64,000 nt of DNA from Limnanthes douglasii subsp. nivea. Taxonomy: Eukaryota; Streptophyta; Magnoliopsida; Brassicales; Limnanthaceae. The notes beneath the pieces are model-generated. The model was given only the letters and a program-made list of their open reading frames with translations, was not told the origin of the DNA and did no database searches. The position numbers were made by a program, and so were the translations under genes. Location: assembly GCA_036936605.1 (NCBI GenBank), contig JAUPFV010000003.1, positions 147,406,997-147,470,996 of the forward strand, in the 5' to 3' direction. This document shows, one piece after another, positions 57,011 through 64,000 of the stretch. Positions within the stretch are counted from its first letter, which is position 1; every line of letters begins with the position of its first letter.

Positions 57011-57957
57011 GGTTTGCCCCACCATCCTGGTTCTTGGCAGGCATTTGTTCACAAACTTAATGTAATGTTTTCACTTAAAGACATGGGGCCACTCCATTTA
57101 TTCCGTGGAATAGAGGTTCATCGTGACCCCACAGGGATTTACCTAACACAACATCAGTACATCAAGAACTTAATGGTTTCTCAAGGTTTTTCGCTAGTTA
57201 AGCCATGTCCAACACCAATTGTTACAGGTGTTCACCTCTCTAGTTCTTCTGGGACTCCTCTTGTGGATCCTACACCATATTGCAGTTTAGTAGGAGCTTT
57301 AAAATACCTAACTCATACAAGACCTGATATTGATTTTACTGTTAATAAGCTAAGTGGATATCAGCAAGCATCTACTACAATGTATTGGCAAAGCTTGAAG
57401 AGAGTTTTTCGTTACTTATCTGGGTCTAGCTGGGTTAGACTGCATATCAAACCAAGCTGTAATCTTCAACTCCATGGCTTTTCTGATGTTGATTGGGCTT
57501 CTTCTCCTGATGATCGAAGAAGCGTGGAAGCTTATTGTATGTATCATGGGTACTCTCTCGTCTCATGGTCTTCCAAGAAGCAGAATGTGGTAGCAAGGTC
57601 TTCAACTGAGTCAGAATACCGGGCTTTAGCAAATCTGCCAGCAGAACTCATCTGGTTACGCTTCATCCTTACTGAAATCAAGTTCCCTTTACCACTCCTT
57701 CAATCATTTGGTGCGTTAATCTTGGGGCGAGCTCCTTAGAATCTAACCCACTGTTCCATGCAAGGACGAAGCATATAAAAATTGATATACATTTCATCCA
57801 TGATCAAGTCCTACATGGCTCTCTTCAAATTCGGTTTGTTCCTTCTCATGATCAGCTCGCTAATTGCCTTACCAAACCTCTCACTCACCATCGTTTCTCG
57901 TTCCTCATAGACAAACTTGGTCTCATTGATTCGCCCCGTCGTTTGCAGGGGGTTTGA
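57011..57957 (+). pseudogene. Ty1/copia RT C-terminus and RNase H, truncated element
   Basis: The frame begins in the middle of RT with FVHKLNVMFSLKDMGPLHLF, then GIEVHRDPTGIYLTQHQYI, PYCSLVGALKYLTHTRPDI and the RNase H landmarks GFSDVDWASSPDDRRS, SWSSKKQNVVARSSTESEYR (all four acidic residues visible) and TKHIKIDIHFIHD. A frameshift lies at about 57725-57740, after LQSFGALILG. The 3' part then runs to a stop at 57955-57957 (SPRRLQGV). The N-terminal parts (gag, protease, integrase, RT catalytic YVDD) are missing. Good homology over 315 codons suggests a moderately recent loss. Confidence 0.9.
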
Positions 57958-58433
57958 AGAATATGAACTCCTTGAAGCTTCATGGAAATCATGAGTTGGT
58001 TGAAGCTTCAAGCTTGCCTCTCATGGATGTCGATTGTGTGGAGAAGAAGAGTTAGCAAAGGGAAGTGTCTGCTAGGGTTTTCAGACAGCCATCTTTACTT
58101 CATTGTCTAACGGGTTCAATTTGGTTGTTATGGGTCTACAACCGGGTCAGGTCTTTGTTAAGTCAAACCCATCAGAAGATCCTAATCACCCTTGGTCTAC
58201 ATCACACGTTATCAAGTTGTGTTGGTCTATTAAGCACAAATTGAATAACAAATTAAATGTAACAAAATATAACAAACTTGTATAAGTTGTAACAGCCTAA
58301 CCAATTAGATTCCCTAGGCTATGTCTAACTACCTATAAAAACTGTACCACTGTTACATTGAAGCTTAAGCATTTGTGAATTAAAAGTTTGCTTTACTCTC
58401 ATTCTCTCTATTTTCTATCTCTTGGCCTCTTCA
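57955..58433 (+). repeat. Probable 3' LTR of the copia fragment
   Basis: A purine-rich GCAGGGGG precedes TGAAGAATATGAAC at 57955 (a probable LTR start), and CTCTTCA at 58433 is a probable end. A TATAAAAA-like box lies at about 58335. Only one LTR is present with this fragment. The last 178 bp recur at 62385-62562. Confidence 0.5.
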
Positions 58434-58535
58434 ATACCTATATATCATGTCACTTGACAGTAGCACAAAACTATCTAGGACTTGTATAACGCACTATTAT
58501 ACAAGTCCCAATTGAATTGCTTTTTCTTTATGATT

Positions 58536-58700
58536 TTAGACTAAAGCTTTCTTTATCCCTTGTGTCCCGATCGGTTTGTCTGCCCTAATAGCTCTCCAGT
58601 TCCCATTTCCAGCTGATTTGTTTGGCCTTGACCCCTCTGGATATTTTTTGTCCCTTGGGGCGAAAAGGTACCATCATTTTTCACCCCACAACGCCAATTT
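58536..58700 (-). pseudogene. NAC-domain exon fragment, copy 1
   Basis: The minus strand encodes [19 protein letters not shown] and then [31 protein letters not shown], matching NAC subdomains C and D ([47 protein letters not shown]). A TGA replaces one codon between GEK and WY, Tyr of YWKAT is Asn, and the frame stops directly after ALV. No subdomains A, B or E are seen nearby. It is a fragment of a NAC transcription-factor gene, not a working gene. Confidence 0.78.
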
Positions 58701-58838
58701 AGCACATGGACAGCAAAATAAAAACAATCTTATATTCCAAATATGATTCATACCTTGTTGAAACCCTGCAAGTTATTCTTAATATCAACAAGTCCATTGA
58801 TTTGTTCCTAAACGAAGCAATTTCTTAAAATACAAGCA

Positions 58839-58886
<48 letters not shown>

Positions 58887-58999
58887 GAAAGGTCAACAAA
58901 AGCAAGAATAGTATATCAATTTCATATATAACAAGACAAAATTAATGTATTCAAAGAACACTGGATCGCATAACAAATTAGCCAATCCATTTATAGATT

Positions 59000-60081
59000 T
59001 GGCCCAATTCAGGTGTAGCATTGGTCCCGGGAGATAAAGAGTACACTACGGTATGATTGAGTCCCTTCAGAATCAGCGTAATAGGAGTATTCATCTCCAT
59101 TAAACACGTCTAAAAAAGATAAAATACAAACAAGCTTTTACTTATGTGAGAAACAATAGATATCTCCCTAGATCAAAGTCCGCACCGAAAGCACAGTTAT
59201 GTTTTACTACAGTAAATGTATGGTTTTGAGATTATACAAAATCGAGACATGCTTGAACAATTTACTCACAAAATTTGGAAGATGAACATATAAATATATT
59301 GTACCTAAATCAACTCCCCATGAATAATATTGCATATGAGGTGACTCTAAGAAGGCTCTTGATGCACCCATATCAGTGTTTACACTCATGAAACCTTTTT
59401 TTCATCCAAGCAAAGGCCTGCGACTTTCTACCAGTATCCGGTGCACGAAATTGTTTGCCAGACTCCTCATAAGCCAACCCCTTAGGAGAAAAAAATGGCG
59501 GCAGTAACTTAAATTCGGGAAAAAGAAAAGGATGTATCGCAAATAAAACAAAATCAGAGAAAAATACCATATGAACATCTAAAATCGGTTTATTTTCACT
59601 AACAGCTTGTGTACTAAAACCGTTCATAATATAATTCTCAACTTCAAACCCATTGCATGTACTTTGTTGGCTACTTGGGTAAAACCTTTTCCACCACGAG
59701 AATATCGCCACCTATTTGGATCTGGCTGCATCCTTCCCCATTCATCAATCACATCGTAGCCAAGAGAATAGGCCGAGGCACCTTTTACTAACTTTGTATG
59801 CCAAAGATAATCCACCACAGCATACTGCATTCAAAGACAAACACTATCACTATTACGGTCGCTACTTAAAAGCACTTTTTGATGATTTTAAGCAAAGTAC
59901 TAAACTTGTAAGCTATATTATCGTATATTGTATATATACCTCATTTCCATGAGGTTTAAGACAGGTAGAGATGATTTTAGCGTTTTGCAAGAATTCTTCA
60001 TCGGAAATCGTCCAGCTAAACATATCATAAGAGTTCCATCCTCTTGGAGGTAGTGAAGCAACATCCTGGGACAATATTCTG
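59000..60081 (-). pseudogene. Alpha-galactosidase-like (GH27) pseudogene, copy 1
   Basis: Minus-strand exons with good splice sites: 60081-59940 (LPPRGWNSYDMFSWTISDEE), 59824-59568 (YAVVDYLWHTKLVKGASAYS, DVIDEWGRMQPDPNRWR, then NGFSTQAVSENKPILD), 59480-59305 (GLAYEESGKQFRAPDTGRKS, AWM, then SVNTDMGASRAF, SWGVDL) and about 59109-59000 (GLNHTVVYSLSPGTNATPEL). This is the order of plant GH27 melibiase/APSE-type proteins, which release terminal galactose or arabinopyranose from cell-wall glycans. Damage: one base lost after GLKL, one gained in the A-run at 59395-59402, a shift in the last exon, and no segment for the KxDC nucleophile between GVDL and the last exon. The 5' and 3' ends are missing. 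Confidence 0.8.
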
Positions 60082-61329
60082 CTACCATTTGATCACTTTG
60101 TTAGCTTATAAACTATCTATAACACCGAGTAAATTAGGGTTTTAGAAGCCCAACAATGATTCAGTTTACTTCAATCTTTGATGAAAGTGACAAAAATTCA
60201 AAAGTACATATTAAACCAAATACAATGTATGCTCATATCATGAACTGGAATATAGAAAATGAATGGCTTGCACTGGCTAATATAAACTATAAAGATGGTA
60301 GCAAATACAAAACACGACAAATTCATGATTTTAGAATTCTGAACTCTAAATCATAAGAGCAAAATGTCTATATACACATGTAAGCTAGAAAGGGCAATTA
60401 ACTTAATTGAATTATAAAAATGTACTTTGGTTTTTAAGTATGGAAAAGATAAGTTGACGATCAGCAATTCAAATGAAAAATGTAAAATGGCACGACCAAC
60501 AAATAAAAATTATTACGAAATAGATGTTCAAGCTATTTTCTAAATAAGAAGAGAAAGAACAAGCTCGATTCGGAAATTCAGTGTAAGGTAATTACTGTTT
60601 TTTTTTAAATTGATGTTGCAACTCGCTTTGAATGAGCCTCGATGACAGAGGACGAAGCTCTACATCCACCATATAAAAACACATATTCAAGACATGTGCT
60701 ATCTTCATTCCATCGAGGCTAAATTATACACTATTCTAATCAAACACAATGAACACATTGACTAAAGACAGAAGATTAAAGAACAAAATGAAACTGTAGA
60801 TTTATGAATTAGACAATTATATTTGAATTAACCTATGAGTACTAAACTAACCACATTTCAATTGCAAGCTTTACAATGGCCATAAAAATCTTCGGTGTAA
60901 TATCTCATATCAAAATAGAGTAGAGAAAGACAAACAACATATGAAATACAATAAACAAGGAAAATAAAACTGAAATTTTTATTAAGAACAAAGATTAAAG
61001 TTGTACATTTATTAGTGTATCTGAATTTACATAGTTCTCCAATGGAGTAAACTCTGTAAGTCAGGAAATAAATCCCAAACCCCCTCTAATCTTTCAGTAA
61101 TCCAATTTTTTACAAAGAAGGTAAAAATTCTGTAATTCAGGAAACTTGACATAAACCCTAACTCTCTGATATTTCTCTAATGTTATACGTATCTCTACGT
61201 CAATTAGAGTTGAGTTTGTTCTTACTCTTATGGTTTAATTTTCTTTTCTTTTCCTTAAACTAGAAGTTGATAAGACATTTTTTTGTTGAGCTCTAATAGA
61301 CCTCATGAATTGAAATATGAAGGAGCGAA
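60082..61329. other. Flank of the alpha-galactosidase pseudogene
   Basis: No further exon could be assigned. A short minus-strand ATG frame near 60685 does not resemble the expected N-terminus of the family. Confidence 0.35.
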
Positions 61330-61737
61330 ATGGGGAATAGTCTTCTAAAATCAGCTTACAATACAGAAGACACGTTGGATAATTTAAACAAGAAATCGGA
61401 TTATTTAGTGGACACCTCAAATCTAATTTATAACTATATGGAGTCAATCGATACACATGTTCAAACTGTGGTTCTGACTACGCAAAGCTTGGAAGAGGAT
61501 ATGACCAGCTTAACGCGGCAAACAATGGAGATATATACGCAAGCCAAGGCCATTGCAACACGTTGTCTTCAGATATCAAACGGACATATGGTCTCCGTAA
61601 GCGTTAGAAATGATTACAGTGTCGATAGACACGACTGCCTTGAAGATGTATTTTTTTTAATCAGTACATTCAATATTTTATATCTTATACTGCAAGTTGT
61701 GAAGTTAATATTGATAAAATTGCAACATATGAATTAG
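61330..61737 (+). pseudogene. 135-residue coiled-coil frame, tentatively GEX1/Brambleberry-like fragment
   Basis: MGNSLLKSAYNTEDTLDNLN and later IYTQAKAIATRCLQISNGHM have the heptad spacing and 'SLL ... IYxQxKxIAxxQxxLxxGQ' flavour I associate with plant GEX1-type nuclear-fusion proteins. The match is from memory, and the C-terminal part (after about residue 90) is hydrophobic and looks like intron or random translation. It has no obvious continuation downstream. Treat as a possible captured exon; the function is unproven. Confidence 0.28.
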
Positions 61738-62384
61738 TGCATGAATTTGTTTCTTTTAAACTTTTAGAAGCTAGTGCCTGTAAATTTTTGCTTGATATGC
61801 AGAGCCTGGCAAACTACAATCATGATGAGGCGGCAATTTGTGTGTTGTTAGTACTCTATTGCTGTCAACAAAATATGAGTTAAAGGCCCGATATGAACTT
61901 TGTTCGTCTTATGCTTTCCCGTGAATCTTTTACTATGCCAAAACCCAGTAAACCTGGAATTCAAGGCCGTTAAGGACGCTTATTTCGATTTCAGAAGTTA
62001 GCATGTAAGACTATAAAACGTGCCCTCGCTTCTTTTGAGAACACTGGATTCCAAATTTTGTCACTGGGGTACCAAAACACAGGTAGCATGTATAGCGCAT
62101 AGAATAAGGGGTAAAGTCAACTAATTAACTTCCTTCTACCAAAATTTGAAAATGGTTTCAACCAAAAGGAAAAGACAGAAAGATAGGTACCCTTGCAACG
62201 CTGGTCAAGTGGGTGAAATTGTCTACATTAGTAATGTCAGTTTCAACTCTCTGTATCAAACCCTTCTGCTTTTAGGCAGCTGCTGCAGCAGTAGGGCCAA
62301 CTTCTCCACCAATACCACCTTTGTTCATTGCCAGAGGTTATACTCTTCTCTTCTCTTCCTTCAAGGCATGCAGCCTGTAAGAGA
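61738..62384. other. Unassigned end of duplicated unit
   Basis: Several short frames (for example around 61895-62060 and 62150-62390) have non-random composition, but no family is recognised. It ends at the duplication junction near 62385. Confidence 0.3.
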
Positions 62385-62663
62385 AATGTAACAGAATATA
62401 ACAAACTTGTATAAGTTGTAACAGCCGAACCAATTAGATTCCCTAGGCTATGTCCAACTACCTATAAAAACTGTACCACTGTTACATTGAAGCTTAAGCA
62501 TTTGTGAATTAAAAGTTTGCTTCACTCTCATTCTCTCTCTTTTCTATCTCTCGGCCTCTTCAATACCTATATATCATGTCACTTGACAGTAGCACAAAAC
62601 TATCTAGGACTTGTATAACGCACTGTTATACAAGTCCAAATTGAATTGCTTTTTCTTTATGAT

Positions 62664-62828
62664 TTTAGACTAAAGCTTTCTTTATTCCCTGTGTCCCGAT
62701 CGGTTTGTCTGCCCCAATAGCTCTCCAGTTCCCATTTCCAGCTGCTATGTTTGGCCTTGACCCTCTCGATATTATTTGTCCCTTGGGGCGAAAAAGTACC
62801 ATCCTTTTTCACCCCACAACGCCAATTC
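62664..62828 (-). pseudogene. NAC-domain exon fragment, copy 2
   Basis: The counterpart of 58536-58700. Here GEKGWYFFAPRDK is intact but is followed by TAA, and one G is lost in the 'gaggg' run. After that shift the frame reads [20 protein letters not shown] and [11 protein letters not shown]. The two copies have thus kept different parts of the ancestral exon, and each has private lesions. Confidence 0.76.
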
Positions 62829-63099
62829 TACACATGGACAGCAAAATAAAAACAATCTTATATTTCAAATATGATTCATACCTTGTTGAAACCCTGCCTG
62901 CAAGTTATTCTTTATATCAACAAGTCCATTGATTTGTTCCTAAACGAAGCAATTTTGTAAAATACAAGCACCCATAAATATATTACAAGAAAGTTCAACA
63001 AAAGCAAGAATAGTATATCAATTTCATATATAACAAGACAAAAAATTAATGTATTCAAGGAACCCTGAATCGCATATCAAGTTAGCCAATCCATTTATA

Positions 63100-64000
63100 G
63101 ATTTGGACCAATTCAGGTGTAGCATTGGTCCCAGGAGACAAAGAGTACACTACGGTATGATTGAGTCCCTTCAGAATCAGCGTAATAGGAGTATTCATCT
63201 CCATTAAACACGTCTAAAAAAGATAAAATGCAAAAAGCCTTATACTTATGTGAGAAACAATAGATATCTCCCTAGATCAAAGTCCGCACCGAAAGCACAG
63301 TTATGTTTTACTGCACTAAATGTATGGTTTTGAGATTATACAAAATCGAGACATGCTTGAACATTTTACTCACAAAATTTGGAAGATGAACATATAAATA
63401 TATTGTACCTAAATCAACTCCCCATGAACAATATTGCATATGAGGTGACTCTAAGAAGGCTTTTGATGCACCCATATCAGTGTTTACACTCATGAAACCA
63501 TTTTTCATCCAAGCAAAGGCCTGCGACTTTCTACCAGTATCCGGTGCACGAAATTGTTTGCCAGACTCTTCATAAGCCAACCCCTTATGAGAAAAAAATG
63601 GCGGCAGTAACTTAAATTCGGGAAAAAGAAAAGGATGTATCGCAAATAAAACAAAATCAGAGAAAAATACCATATGAACATCTAAAATCGGTTTATTTTC
63701 ACTAACAACTTGTGTACTAAAACCGTTCATAATATAATTCTCAACTTCAAACCCATTGCATGTACTTTGTTGGCTACTTGGGTAAAACCTTTTCCACCAT
63801 GAGAAGACCGCCACCTATCTGGATCCGGCTGCATCCTTCCCCATTCATCAATCACATCGTAGCCAAGAGAATAGGCTGAGGCACCTTTTACTAACTTTGT
63901 ATGCCAAAGATAATCCACCACAGCATACTGCATTCAAAGACAAACACTATCACTATTACGGTCGCTACTTAAAAGCACTTTTTGATGATTTTAAGCAAAA
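63100..64000 (-). pseudogene. Alpha-galactosidase-like (GH27) pseudogene, copy 2
   Basis: The duplicate of 59000-60081. Exons: 63927-63671, 63583-63409 and about 63210-63100. The upstream GWNSYD exon lies beyond 64000. It shares the frameshift after GLKL and the lesion in the last exon with copy 1, so these predate the duplication. It lacks the A-run insertion, so AWMKNGFMSVNTDMGASKAF reads through. Confidence 0.78.

Larger units (their letters stand above)
58256..62384. repeat. 4.1-kb direct tandem duplication, copy 1
   Basis: From 58256 ('aatgtaaca...aacttgtataag') the sequence repeats at 62385 with an offset of 4129, falling to 4103 after an (AT)n tract at 58840-58880 that is absent from copy 2. 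The copies are about 95-97 percent similar by eye. Copy 1 contains the last part of the copia LTR, a NAC fragment, alpha-galactosidase-like exons and the 60-62 kb segment. Confidence 0.9.
62385..64000. repeat. 4.1-kb direct tandem duplication, copy 2 (runs off the window)
   Basis: Continues to the last base without loss of similarity, so the second copy extends beyond 64000. Its junction with copy 1 lies at about 62385, inside the copia LTR sequence. Confidence 0.9.

Noticed and set aside
61235..61456. Minus-strand frame opposite the coiled-coil ORF
   Set aside because: By-product of the other strand, no motif.

Overview
The window looks like a repeat-rich, AT-rich stretch of plant (eudicot-type) nuclear DNA. 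The signs are split genes with GT-AG introns, a classical arabinogalactan-protein gene, Ty3/gypsy (Tat lineage) and Ty1/copia retrotransposons, a TRIM, hAT and Stowaway non-autonomous DNA elements, MULE remnants, and plant mobile domain (PMD) genes. I cannot name the species. Only one host gene looks intact: a two-exon, GPI-anchored arabinogalactan protein at 20317-21105. Nearly everything else is mobile DNA at different stages of decay, or copies of broken gene fragments.

Layout, left to right. 0.2-2.8 kb: a three-exon PMD (MAIN-like) gene on the minus strand with two in-frame stops, a TATA box and an unusual 35-bp hairpin-forming array in its leader. 4.5-8.6 kb: a tandem duplication of about 2.08 kb, each copy carrying the same copia-type solo LTR with the same 5-bp target duplication. 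10.1-10.5 kb: decayed copia reverse transcriptase. 11.6-16.4 kb: a very old Tat-like element on the minus strand with an internally duplicated gag segment. 18.1-19.1 kb: a TRIM with a primer-binding site for initiator tRNA-Met. 20.3-21.1 kb: the AGP gene. 25.5-26.4 kb: a non-autonomous hAT element. 27.9-28.2 kb: a Stowaway MITE whose empty site survives in an adjacent duplicate. 29.0-30.1 kb: an older Tat gag remnant. 30.18-38.22 kb: a young insertion of a Tat-lineage element on the minus strand, with LTRs that differ at one site but a gag-pol that is already broken, and with an antisense ORF. 40.4-44.5 kb: a MULE transposase remnant beside a second, degraded PMD. 46.4-49.6 kb: a second MULE transposase pseudogene facing, tail to tail, a remnant that looks like a C48/Ulp1 protease. 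54.6-57.0 kb: another Tat remnant. 57.0-58.4 kb: copia RT/RNase H plus a probable LTR. 58.26 kb to the end: a direct tandem duplication with a period of about 4.1 kb. Each copy carries an LTR piece, a NAC-domain exon fragment and a multi-exon GH27 alpha-galactosidase-like pseudogene.

There is no operon-like cooperation here. The shared story is the biology of mobile DNA: retrotransposons nested in older relatives, gene fragments carried or duplicated in pieces, decay patterns consistent with deamination of methylated cytosine, and MULE-type elements carrying or lying beside PMD and protease genes. The observations most worth a second look are the young but coding-dead Tat element with its truncated antisense ORF, the MULE with the protease-like companion, the duplicated NAC plus alpha-galactosidase block, and the hairpin arrays near the PMD and MULE sequences.
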